Shown here in pieces: positions 7,330 through 14,180 of a stretch of 16,071 nucleotides of DNA. The position numbers and the translations under genes are program-made. The notes under the pieces are model-generated. The model made no database searches. It was not told where the DNA came from and was given only the letters and a program-made list of their open reading frames with translations. The stretch lies in the NCBI GenBank assembly GCA_025449435.1, contig JANWJO010000136.1:1-16071 (forward strand), read 5' to 3'. The first letter of the stretch is position 1, and each line of letters begins with the position of its first letter. The stretch comes from Chloroflexota bacterium (GTDB lineage: Bacteria > Chloroflexota > UBA4733).

Positions 7330-8115
7330 CTAGCGGCCCTCGGTTCGCCAGCCGTCGAGCACCGCCTGCACCTTCCCGAGTTGGACGGCTACGTTGGCGT
7401 ACTCTGCCTTCTGGGAATGGTGCTCGACGCTGTAGAACCCGGCATATCCCGCGTCGCGCAAGTTGGCCATTTTCTGCTGCAGTGGCCCCTCGGTAATATT
7501 CCAGGGGAAGTGCGTGTGGCCAACCCAAGGCGCGACCATCTGGTCGGCGAGGTCTTTCTCCTCCTGGGTACCGCCCCATCCCCCAATATGGCAGGAGATA
7601 CCAAACCCTGGGTGGTCCACTGCTCCGTAGAGCCGCTTGAGATTATGCCACTGCTTCTCAGGGCCCCAGTGGTTTTCGGCCCCCATCTTGAAGCCGTGGT
7701 CGTGGGCGAACTGCGCGTACTGCTTGTAATGCGCCACGATGAAGTCGAACTCGGCGTCGGACCACTCGTCTCGGCGGCTGCCGGCGTCGATGCGCACGAA
7801 GCGGGCGCCAAGCGTGACAGCGGCCTTGAGGTGAGCGAGAGCATTCTGATGGTTACCCTCGCGCACCGCTGCGTCGTCGTCCCACACGTGCGCCTTGTCA
7901 ACGCACAGGTCGGCCAGGACGAGCTCGCGTTCGTCGAGGGCATTCTTGATAGCCTGCAAATAGTCGGGCTCCGTGCTTACCATGAAGCCGTTCCAGATGT
8001 CAGCGGCACCTAGTCCATACCGATGCTTGACCGTTTCCAGGTACCCGAACAAGTCGATCTGCTTGGCTTTGAGCATGCCCAAGAAGGAGTAGGACAGGAT
8101 AGACACGTTGTGCAC
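7330..8115 (-). CDS. Sugar isomerase/epimerase-type TIM barrel (xylose isomerase-like, PF01261)
   Basis: With the start at GTG 8115, which has AAAGGAA seven bases upstream, the protein has 261 residues; a longer frame to 8154 lacks such a site. Probable metal ligands of the AP-endonuclease-2 fold are E147 (in MGAENHW), D168 and H176 around DHPGFGISCHIGGWGG, H200 or H202 in VGHTHFPWN, and E231 in SVEHHSQ. The family covers epimerases, isomerases, dehydratases and enzymes of 3-keto-glycoside breakdown; the reaction here is unknown. It is the first gene of the minus-strand operon, divergent from the LacI regulator, and its stop codon abuts the next gene's start. Confidence 0.88.
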   Translation of the reverse strand: MHNVSILSYSFLGMLKAKQIDLFGYLETVKHRYGLGAADIWNGFMVSTEPDYLQAIKNALDERELVLADLCVDKAHVWDDDAAVREGNHQNALAHLKAAVTLGARFVRIDAGSRRDEWSDAEFDFIVAHYKQYAQFAHDHGFKMGAENHWGPEKQWHNLKRLYGAVDHPGFGISCHIGGWGGTQEEKDLADQMVAPWVGHTHFPWNITEGPLQQKMANLRDAGYAGFYSVEHHSQKAEYANVAVQLGKVQAVLDGWRTEGR

Positions 8116-8269
8116 GGCAGTGTTCCTTTCAAGGGTATCGTAGCGCACTTCCACAGCTATGAGCAGCGGCGCTGCCGGCGACAGCGGTGCGACCTTCTAC
8201 ACCTTGGTAAGTGCCACAGGCTCCCACACTAATATCGCTTGCTCGTCGCTCGCGATCGATACTCCTACT

Positions 8270-8283
8270 AATACTGCAGTACT
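8270..8283. promoter_or_regulatory. Palindrome next to the -35 of the lacI-type promoter
   Basis: TACTGCAGTA (8272-8281) is a perfect 10-bp palindrome, and the flanking A8270/T8283 pair extends it to 12 of 14 matches. It abuts the TTGACG -35 element (8283-8288). It could be a second regulator site or simply a chance PstI-like palindrome. Confidence 0.35.
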
Positions 8284-8311
8284 TGACGCACTGCTTCTGT
8301 GCGCTTAGGAT
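8283..8311 (+). promoter_or_regulatory. Sigma-70-type promoter of the LacI/transport operon
   Basis: TTGACG (8283-8288) and TAGGAT (8306-8311) are separated by exactly 17 bases. The -35 matches five of six consensus bases and the -10 four of six. Transcription would start near 8318, about 40 bases before the GTG start of the regulator gene. Confidence 0.6.
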
Positions 8312-8316
8312 AGTAA

Positions 8317-8334
8317 ATCGAATACGTAATCGAT
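8317..8334. promoter_or_regulatory. Candidate LacI-family operator over the transcription start
   Basis: ATCGAATACGTAATCGAT is an 18-bp palindrome with 16 of 18 positions symmetric and a central CG, as typical of LacI-family operators. It lies 5 bases after the -10 element, so a bound repressor would block the regulator/transport operon. This supports autoregulation. The half-site ATCGATAC recurs at 8255-8262, 74 bp upstream. Confidence 0.5.
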
Positions 8335-8360
8335 ACACTGCACTTGCGGGAGTTTCGTGG

Positions 8361-9401
8361 GTGACGCGGTCCAGCATTCACGATGTGGCTGAACGGGCAG
8401 GCGTGTCGGCCGCCACGGTATCCCATGTGCTCAACGCCACGCGGTTTGTGAGCGACGAAACGCGTTCGCGCGTGGTGTCGGCGATCACCGAACTGGGGTA
8501 CATCCCGAGTCAGGCGGCGAGGAGCCTCCGCAGCCAGCGCACGCGCACGCTGGCGCTCGTGGTTTCCGACATTGAGAACCCGTTCTTCACGGAAGTCGTG
8601 CGGGCGGCGGAGCGCAGAGCCGCGGACGCTGGCTACACCGTAGTTCTGGGCAATACGGACGAGGCACCGGAGCGAGAACAGGCCATTCTGCGCGCGCTCC
8701 TGGAACAACGAGTGGACGGCGTACTCCTGGCGCCTGCTTCAGGAGAAACCAACATCGACCACATTCAGGAGTTGTCGCTGCGCGGTGTTCCACTGGTGCT
8801 CCTGAACCGCCGCCTGGAGAGCGTAAACGCGCCAGCAGTGACCGCTGACAACGAACAGGGATCGTATGAAGCGACCCAATACGTGTTGCTGCGCGGGCAT
8901 CGCCGCATCGGCGTGATACACGGCCGGTTAGACACCAGCACCACCCAGGAGCGCCTGGCGGGCTTCCATCGCGCTCTGGGTGAAGCCGGCTTCAGCGTAC
9001 CTGAACAGTTTCTCGTGATGGGCGGATCGAAGACGGAACCAGCCTACCTGGCGGCGAGGGCGTTGCTTGCACTCGATCCCCGGCCTACCTGCCTGTACGC
9101 GTTCAACAACTTGATGACCGAAGGCACGCTCCTGGCCATCAAGGAGTCGGGCATCGCCTGTCCAGACCAAGTGAGTTTGATCGGCTTCGACGACTTTCGA
9201 GCGGCACGCACCGTGACACCAACCCTCACCGTAGTGGCGCAACCCACCTATGACATCGGCCGCGTCGCAACGGAGCTGCTGCTGCGTCAGTTGGATGGAG
9301 AGCTAGTGATCAGCGTGCAACTGCCCGCGCATCTGGTAGTGCGCGAGTCGGTATCGCAACTGAACGTATCCACCAAAGGAGGAGTACGCGAGAAGACTTG
9401 A
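8361..9401 (+). CDS. LacI-family transcriptional regulator
   Basis: The start is GTG 8361 with GGGAG eight bases upstream, giving 346 residues, the usual family length. The N-terminal helix-turn-helix is SIHDVAERAGVSAATVSHVL (5-24), with the hinge around QAARSLRSQRTRTLALVVSD. The periplasmic-binding-protein-like effector domain shows NPFFTEVVRAAERRA, EQRVDGVLLAP, VTADNEQGSYEAT, GHRRIGVIHG and SLIGFDDFRAA. It should bind a sugar or sugar-derived effector and control the divergent catabolic operon and its own transport operon through the palindromes at 8270-8334. A longer upstream frame is rejected because the HTH begins right after this GTG. Confidence 0.94.
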   Translation: MTRSSIHDVAERAGVSAATVSHVLNATRFVSDETRSRVVSAITELGYIPSQAARSLRSQRTRTLALVVSDIENPFFTEVVRAAERRAADAGYTVVLGNTDEAPEREQAILRALLEQRVDGVLLAPASGETNIDHIQELSLRGVPLVLLNRRLESVNAPAVTADNEQGSYEATQYVLLRGHRRIGVIHGRLDTSTTQERLAGFHRALGEAGFSVPEQFLVMGGSKTEPAYLAARALLALDPRPTCLYAFNNLMTEGTLLAIKESGIACPDQVSLIGFDDFRAARTVTPTLTVVAQPTYDIGRVATELLLRQLDGELVISVQLPAHLVVRESVSQLNVSTKGGVREKT

Positions 9402-9486
9402 CTTCGGGCGCTTAGCATCCTCCCGATCGTGAGGGGGAACTCGTGGCCTTTTTTGCACCAACTCATACCAATGAAGGAGGTCGACG
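9402..9486 (+). other. Leader before the binding-protein gene, with a palindrome and T-tract
   Basis: Contains CCTCCCGATCGTGAGG (9419-9434), a palindrome with 14 of 16 matches around CGATCG, and a run of six T at 9449-9454. As an RNA hairpin it has only a 4-bp stem and the T-run is far from it, so it is a poor terminator; an operator or attenuation element is possible. A very strong AAGGAGG site ends at 9480, six bases before the TTG start of the next gene. Confidence 0.35.
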
Positions 9487-11010
9487 TTGTGTCAAGACGC
9501 AATTGCTACTGAAGAGTCGGTGATCTCAACCCGCCTGGTGTCGCGACGGACTGCGCTTGGCAGCTTCCTGGCAGCCGGCACCGTGGCGCTATTGACCGCT
9601 TGCGGTGGATCGACGTCAGCGGCGACCAGTTCGGCGGCAGGCAGCACGACCGCCGCGCCAGCGACGAGCGCTGCAACCAGTGCTGCGACCAGTGCTGCGA
9701 CCAGTGCTGCAACCAATGCTGCTGCCGTTACGACGGCCTCGACGGCTAGCGCAGCCGTCAGCACTCAATCGGCCAGTGCCGCGGTGGGCGGTGCGCCAGC
9801 AGGCGACATTAGTTTCGCCTGGTGGGGCACTGGTGAGCGCAGCACCAAAACCCAAGCGGTCATGACGCTGTTTCAGCAGAAGTACCCTGGCACCTCGATA
9901 CAGGGTGTGCCGACTGGTGACTTCACGACCTACTGGCAAAAGCTCACCGTGGAAGCAGCGGCGCACAACCTGCCCGACGTGCCCCAGATGCAAGTGCGCT
10001 ATATCTCGGCCTACGACACGCGTGGCGCACTGCGCGCGCTCGACGACCTGACCTCTCAAGGCACCATCGACGTGAGCGGCATCCCGAAAGTCGTCGTCGA
10101 TTCGGGCAGGGGGCCAGACGGCAAGCTGTACATGATCCCCACCGGGTCAGCGACTAACAACTGGATGTACAACGACACGATGGTCACGCAGCTCGGGTTG
10201 CCATCACCGGCGACGCTCACGACCTTCGACGCCATCCAGCAGTGGCTACTGCAGGCCAAGGCTAAAGTCCCCAGTGGCGTCTATGCTTGCGACTTGAAAG
10301 GCAACGACGACTCCATATGGTGGGCTTGGATGTCGAGCAACGGCCAGAAGGTGTTCAACGCCGATGGCACGCTGGGCTTTCCCAAGCAGATGATGATCGA
10401 CTACTGGAACTGGTGGGAAACGCTGCGCAAGGCAGGTGCCACAGTTCCGGCGTCGATGAATGCCGAGGAGCCTACGAGTAACGTCCAATCCTATCTCGCT
10501 ACCGGCAAAGTGATCTTTGACGAGGCGCCGGCCAATCAACTGGCGGCATACCAAACCGCGCTGACATCCGGCAAGTTGGGTACCATGCATGTCGCGGCAA
10601 TGCCCAAGACGGCTGCCGGCAATGGGCAAGTGCTCATTAACAACGGGCTGTCTATTGCGTCGAACACCAAGAATCTGGCGACGGCAGCCGCTTGGGTCAA
10701 CTTTTTCACCAACGACCCAACTGGAGCGGCAGCGTACGCGTCGGACAATGGCACCGTGACGGTGACCGCTCTGCTCGACAAGCAGATCGCAAACGCTACT
10801 GGGATGGCAGCTGGGTCGCAAGAATACTTACAATTCCTCAAGACCGTGGTGGCCAACAATCCCACGATCGTCAACTTCCCGGCCAACTACAATGCCGTGA
10901 ACACGGCGCTGCGCAACAACTATTCGAACATCGCGTTCGGCAAGGCCACGGTGAGCGACGCCGTCGACGCCTTCTTTAGCCAGGCCAGCGCAGCAGCGTC
11001 GAACACCTAA
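9487..11010 (+). CDS. ABC transporter sugar-binding lipoprotein (UgpB/MalE-like)
   Basis: A 507-residue solute-binding protein. The TTG start at 9487 is fixed by AAGGAGG six bases upstream. The export signal has SRRTALGSF (twin Arg 20-21, Tat-like), a hydrophobic core and the lipobox LTAC with lipidated Cys39. A low-complexity Ser/Thr/Ala linker follows (about 40-100), containing five tandem TSAA-type units encoded by 12-bp repeats at 9664-9723. The mature domain begins with GDISFAWWGTGERS and shows FQQKYPG, the aromatic-rich WMYNDTMV, DYWNWWETLR and a family-typical NGLSIASNTKN region. It captures a carbohydrate outside the membrane and hands it to the two permeases that follow. Substrate not readable from sequence. 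Confidence 0.93.
   Translation: MCQDAIATEESVISTRLVSRRTALGSFLAAGTVALLTACGGSTSAATSSAAGSTTAAPATSAATSAATSAATSAATNAAAVTTASTASAAVSTQSASAAVGGAPAGDISFAWWGTGERSTKTQAVMTLFQQKYPGTSIQGVPTGDFTTYWQKLTVEAAAHNLPDVPQMQVRYISAYDTRGALRALDDLTSQGTIDVSGIPKVVVDSGRGPDGKLYMIPTGSATNNWMYNDTMVTQLGLPSPATLTTFDAIQQWLLQAKAKVPSGVYACDLKGNDDSIWWAWMSSNGQKVFNADGTLGFPKQMMIDYWNWWETLRKAGATVPASMNAEEPTSNVQSYLATGKVIFDEAPANQLAAYQTALTSGKLGTMHVAAMPKTAAGNGQVLINNGLSIASNTKNLATAAAWVNFFTNDPTGAAAYASDNGTVTVTALLDKQIANATGMAAGSQEYLQFLKTVVANNPTIVNFPANYNAVNTALRNNYSNIAFGKATVSDAVDAFFSQASAAASNT
9664..9723 (+). repeat. Five 12-bp in-frame repeats encoding TSAA units
   Basis: Five tandem units of the form ACCAGTGCTGCG, with third-base and one Ser/Asn variation, lie in the linker of the binding protein. 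They code for Thr-Ser-Ala-Ala (last unit Thr-Asn-Ala-Ala) and lengthen the tether between the lipid anchor and the binding domain. In-frame repeats of this kind can expand or contract between strains. Confidence 0.85.
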
Positions 11011-11051
11011 GGTTCCGCACCACACGAGGCAAGTGCACAGTTGGGAGGACG

Positions 11052-11984
11052 ATGGCTCTCTCCACGCCAGCAGCCGTTACACGCCGTCGGAGCAAGTCGA
11101 AGGTTTTCGGCCCTGACGGCGCTGTGGCGTACCTGTTTCTCGCCCCGTGGCTGATCGGTTTTCTGGGAATCACGTTGGGTCCACTGCTGGCCTCGTTGGG
11201 CTTATCCTTTAGCCACTACGACCTGTTCACCAACCCCAGCTGGCTCGGGCTAGCGAACTACGGGCACTTGCTGGACGACCCGGCGTTTGTGCAGTCGTTC
11301 GGCGTCACGGTCAACTATGTGCTCGTATCGCTGCCTTCGATCCTCATCCTCTCCTTGCTGCTCGCTCTGGCGCTGGAGCGCGGCATTCGCGGCCTCACGT
11401 TGTATCGGGGGCTGTTCTACTTGCCTTCGTTGCTCGGGGGGAGCGTGGCGATAGCGGTGCTGTGGCGTCAACTGTTCGGTACCAACGGCACGCTCAACCA
11501 ACTGCTGGCCATCGTGCATATTCAAGGGCCGCCGTGGATTGGGCAACCAAGCACGGCGCTGTATACGTTGGTGGCGCTCAACATCTGGCAGTTTGGTGCC
11601 ACGATGATCATCTTCCTGGCGGGCCTGCGCCAGATCCCGCGCAGTTTGTACGAGTCGGCCCAGGTCGACGGGGGAAGTTCCGTCCGGCAGTTCTGGCACA
11701 TCACGCTGCCGTTGCTGTCACCGGTCGTGTTCTTCAACGCCGTCTTGGGCCTCATTCGAGCCTTTCAAGTGTTCACGTCAGCCTATGTCATCAGCGGCGG
11801 TTCGGGGGGACCGGCGGGATCGACGCTACTGTATTCGCTCTATCTGTACCAACAAGGCTTTACCGATTACAACATGGGGTATGCGGCGGCCATGGCTTGG
11901 GTGTTGCTGGTGCTTGTCGGCGCCTTGACCGGCTTGATGTTCTTTGGCGCGCGGTTCTGGGTGTTCTACGGGGACCAGGCGTAG
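11052..11984 (+). CDS. ABC sugar transporter permease, MalF/UgpA type
   Basis: A 310-residue inner-membrane protein with about six helices. The EAA loop that contacts the ATPase is at 200-220 (YESAQVDGGSS through ITLP), with E201, G207 and P220 in the conserved places. The N-terminal segment AYLFLAPWLIGFL is the usual first helix of this family. ATG at 11052 follows GGGAGG. It starts 41 nt after the binding-protein gene and ends one base before the second permease, so all three form one transcription unit. Confidence 0.94.
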   Translation: MALSTPAAVTRRRSKSKVFGPDGAVAYLFLAPWLIGFLGITLGPLLASLGLSFSHYDLFTNPSWLGLANYGHLLDDPAFVQSFGVTVNYVLVSLPSILILSLLLALALERGIRGLTLYRGLFYLPSLLGGSVAIAVLWRQLFGTNGTLNQLLAIVHIQGPPWIGQPSTALYTLVALNIWQFGATMIIFLAGLRQIPRSLYESAQVDGGSSVRQFWHITLPLLSPVVFFNAVLGLIRAFQVFTSAYVISGGSGGPAGSTLLYSLYLYQQGFTDYNMGYAAAMAWVLLVLVGALTGLMFFGARFWVFYGDQA

Positions 11985-11985
11985 T

Positions 11986-12867
11986 ATGGAAGTCGCGCTT
12001 TCGACACGCCGCCAGCAGTGGCGCGAACGTCAACGACAGGTCGTGCTAGGTACCGGCGTCCGGCACGTGGTGCTGGTAGCGTTGCTCATCGCCATGCTGT
12101 ATCCGATGGTCTGGATGGTCGGGGCGTCGTTCGAGCCCAGTGCGCAAATCTTTGTCAATGCTGGGCTGCTCCCGCAGACATGGACCTTCGCCAACTACCA
12201 GCATGGCTGGTTTCCGATTCCGAGCCTGTCGTTTACGCGGATCTACGCAAACTCGTTCATCATTGCACTGCTCGCGATCACTGGCAATGTAGCCTCGTGT
12301 ACACTCGCGGCGTATGCGTTTGCCCGTCTGCGCTTTCGCTTCCGCAACTTCCTGTTTGCCCTCATGTTGCTCACGATCATGCTGCCCTATCAAGTGCTGA
12401 TTATTCCGCAATACATCTTATTCCTGCATCTCGGCTGGCTGAACACCTACCTGCCATTAGTCGTGCCACGCTTTCTGGCTGTCGATGGCTTTTTCGTTTT
12501 CCTGATGGTGCAGTTTATTCGCGGACTGCCGCGCGAACTAGACGAGGCTGCAATCATCGATGGATGTGGTCACTGGCAAATCTTTGCGCGCATCGTCGCG
12601 CCGCTGTGTGTCCCGGCTATGGCTACAACCGGGTTGTTCACGTTCATTAACTCCTGGAACGACTTCCTCGGCCCGCTGCTGTATTTGACCAAGCCGGACA
12701 TGTACACCGTGCCGCTGGGCTTGAACCTCTTCATCGATACCAGTGACACGTCGCAATGGGGCCCCTTGTTTGCGATGTCGATACTCAGCTTGGTGCCTAT
12801 TTTCCTGATATTTTTAGCGTTTCAACGCATGCTAACCGAAGGCATCGCGACAACTGGGTTCAAGTAG
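11986..12867 (+). CDS. ABC sugar transporter permease, MalG/UgpE type
   Basis: A 293-residue partner permease with about six helices. The EAA loop (LPRELDEAAIIDGCG, with E187, A188, A189, G193, then IVAP at 203-206) is intact, as is the C-terminal EGIATTGFK signature common in MalG-type proteins. ATG at 11986 lies one base past the TAG of the first permease, so translation is coupled; an extended frame to 11944 overlaps the first permease and is not needed. No ATPase gene follows; the transporter probably uses a shared MsmK/UgpC-type ATPase encoded elsewhere. Confidence 0.94.
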   Translation: MEVALSTRRQQWRERQRQVVLGTGVRHVVLVALLIAMLYPMVWMVGASFEPSAQIFVNAGLLPQTWTFANYQHGWFPIPSLSFTRIYANSFIIALLAITGNVASCTLAAYAFARLRFRFRNFLFALMLLTIMLPYQVLIIPQYILFLHLGWLNTYLPLVVPRFLAVDGFFVFLMVQFIRGLPRELDEAAIIDGCGHWQIFARIVAPLCVPAMATTGLFTFINSWNDFLGPLLYLTKPDMYTVPLGLNLFIDTSDTSQWGPLFAMSILSLVPIFLIFLAFQRMLTEGIATTGFK

Positions 12868-12882
12868 GGATAAGGTGGATCA

Positions 12883-13320
12883 GTGGCGCTTAGATATTGG
12901 GAAGATCGCGGCACGGGCATTGTCATCGTGTCGTTGGGCCGCGACGACTTGCTATTGGAGTCGCTCACTCGGCTCGCCGTAGAAGCGGACATTCACACTG
13001 GCGTCGTGATGACTGGCATAGGCAGCTTGTCGCGCGGTCGCATCCACATCATCAAGTCCAATAACTACCCACCGGGAGACGTCTTCTTCGACCTGGAAGG
13101 CCCCCTGGAGGTGGTGCAGTTTGGCGGCATTATCGCCGCACACCAACCACACATTCATATCGGGTTGTGGGACACGCACGGGAAATACTACGGCGGCCAC
13201 TTGGAGGACGGCTGCGCGGTGCTCACCCTGTCGGAGATCTCGATCCGGCGTGCCCCTGGCTTGCGCCTCACACGCCGCGCTTTGGATGAAAGCGGCATTC
13301 AACTGCTTGATACTCAGTAG
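12883..13320 (+). CDS. PPC (DUF296) domain protein
   Basis: A 145-residue single-domain protein of the PPC/DUF296 family (PF03479), first known from plant AT-hook proteins. Family features are the N-terminal strand GIVIVSLGRDDLLLESL, the GVVMTGIGSLSRGRIH turn, and the histidine cluster HQPHIHIGLWDTHG followed by GGHLEDGCAV, with His 90, 92 and 106 placed to bind a metal. There is no AT-hook, so it is not a DNA-binding plant-type protein. GTG at 12883 has GGTGG four bases upstream and lies 15 nt after the permease stop. Bacterial members often sit in sugar or carbonyl pathways; a metal-dependent small-molecule role is inferred, not known. Confidence 0.87.
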   Translation: MALRYWEDRGTGIVIVSLGRDDLLLESLTRLAVEADIHTGVVMTGIGSLSRGRIHIIKSNNYPPGDVFFDLEGPLEVVQFGGIIAAHQPHIHIGLWDTHGKYYGGHLEDGCAVLTLSEISIRRAPGLRLTRRALDESGIQLLDTQ

Positions 13321-13386
13321 TGCTGATGCGCTGGCGCCTACTCGCGCCTTGCCCGTCACTGTACCAATACCTGAAAGGTAGACTGC

Positions 13387-14127
13387 GTGGCCACCGTAAA
13401 TCCATTTGCCCTGGCGCCTCGTTTCCAGAAGTTCCTGCGCGTCACCGACGTGACAGATGCGCTCGATGCCGTCGGGCGCGCAGACGTGACTTTGCTGGAT
13501 GCGGCCATCCGGCCGTTGTGGATGGGCATGCGCTTTTGGGGACCCGCCATGACGATGCGCGTCGTGCCGACCAACCAGCGGATGCCAGTGCTCAGCGTCG
13601 AGGAAGCGCGCCGGTCCCACGGCATCTGGAATGAGATGCGCGGGCACGGCATCCGGATACAGGAGCATATCCGGCCCGGCTGCGTCGTAGTCACATCGAC
13701 CGGCGGCGCCGGTGAGTGCGGCTATTGGGGATCGAATAACAGCATGGGCATGCAGGTCGCCGGTGCGGTGGGCATCGTGACCGAAGGGCAGTGCCGCGAC
13801 ACCGACGAAGTGATCGCCCAGCAATCACCCGTGGCCTGCCGCGGAATCGGCCGCCCGATTATTCCCGGCCGTGTTGAGCTTGTGGATGCCCAGGTGGCTG
13901 TTGGTTGTGGCGGCGTCTTGATCCGCCCTGGTGACATCGTGGGCTGCGACTGGGACGGCGTGATCGTCGTGCCGCAAGAGGTGGCAGAGGACGTGCTTGT
14001 GATCGCAGCGCATATCGCTATCGACGATAAGAAGGGCCGCCGCCGGCTGTACGAGCAGCTGGGCAAGCCAGCAGATGCCTCGGTCGATGTTGAGGCTTGT
14101 GAGGCGTACTACAAGGACATTCTTTAG
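13387..14127 (+). CDS. RraA-like family protein (aldolase / demethylmenaquinone-methyltransferase-like fold)
   Basis: A 246-residue protein of the RraA/MenG-like fold. It shows VTDALDAVGR near the N terminus, MRFWGPAMTMRV, the glycine-rich STGGAGECGYWGSNNSMGMQ and GIVTEGQCRDTDEV. R137 and D138 are the pair used by HMG/CHA-type class II aldolases (G-x20-R-D). RPGDIVGCDWDGVIVVP is the metal/phosphate-side loop. Homologues include 4-hydroxy-4-methyl-2-oxoglutarate aldolase, oxaloacetate decarboxylase and the RNase E inhibitor RraA; the Arg-Asp pair favours an aldolase or decarboxylase, though the reaction is not settled. The GTG start at 13387 has GAAAGG upstream. It is the last gene of the LacI/transport operon, 66 nt after the PPC gene. 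Confidence 0.87.
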   Translation: MATVNPFALAPRFQKFLRVTDVTDALDAVGRADVTLLDAAIRPLWMGMRFWGPAMTMRVVPTNQRMPVLSVEEARRSHGIWNEMRGHGIRIQEHIRPGCVVVTSTGGAGECGYWGSNNSMGMQVAGAVGIVTEGQCRDTDEVIAQQSPVACRGIGRPIIPGRVELVDAQVAVGCGGVLIRPGDIVGCDWDGVIVVPQEVAEDVLVIAAHIAIDDKKGRRRLYEQLGKPADASVDVEACEAYYKDIL

Positions 14128-14180
14128 ACACATGGCCGAGCGAGCGAGGACGGGTGACGGCGCGCCCGATCAGGTCACAC

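Larger units (their letters stand above)
8116..8360. other. Divergent control region between the catabolic operon and the LacI/transport operon
   Basis: About 245 bases that carry the control signals of both operons. It contains a sigma-70-type promoter for the plus strand, two palindromes and two copies of ATCGATAC (8255-8262 and 8329-8336). An open frame upstream of the LacI gene, from 8211, is not protein-like. For the minus operon I found no promoter with a good -35; TATTAG at 8273-8268 and 8234-8229 are possible -10 elements only. The Shine-Dalgarno AAAGGAA for the minus operon ends at 8123. Confidence 0.6.

Noticed and set aside
6676..8013. 445-residue ORF on the plus strand
   Set aside because: It is a shadow of the Old Yellow Enzyme and isomerase/epimerase genes on the other strand; its translation shows no domain and it spans two real genes.
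8211..8360. N-terminal extension of the LacI gene
   Set aside because: The helix-turn-helix begins right after GTG 8361; the upstream stretch holds the promoter and operator and is not protein-like.
9398..9418. TTGACT and TAGCAT as a separate promoter for the binding-protein gene
   Set aside because: The spacer is only 9 bases, far from the required 16-18.
12952..13824. 290-residue minus-strand ORF
   Set aside because: It is a shadow across the PPC and RraA-like genes, rich in His and Asp from opposite-strand codons.
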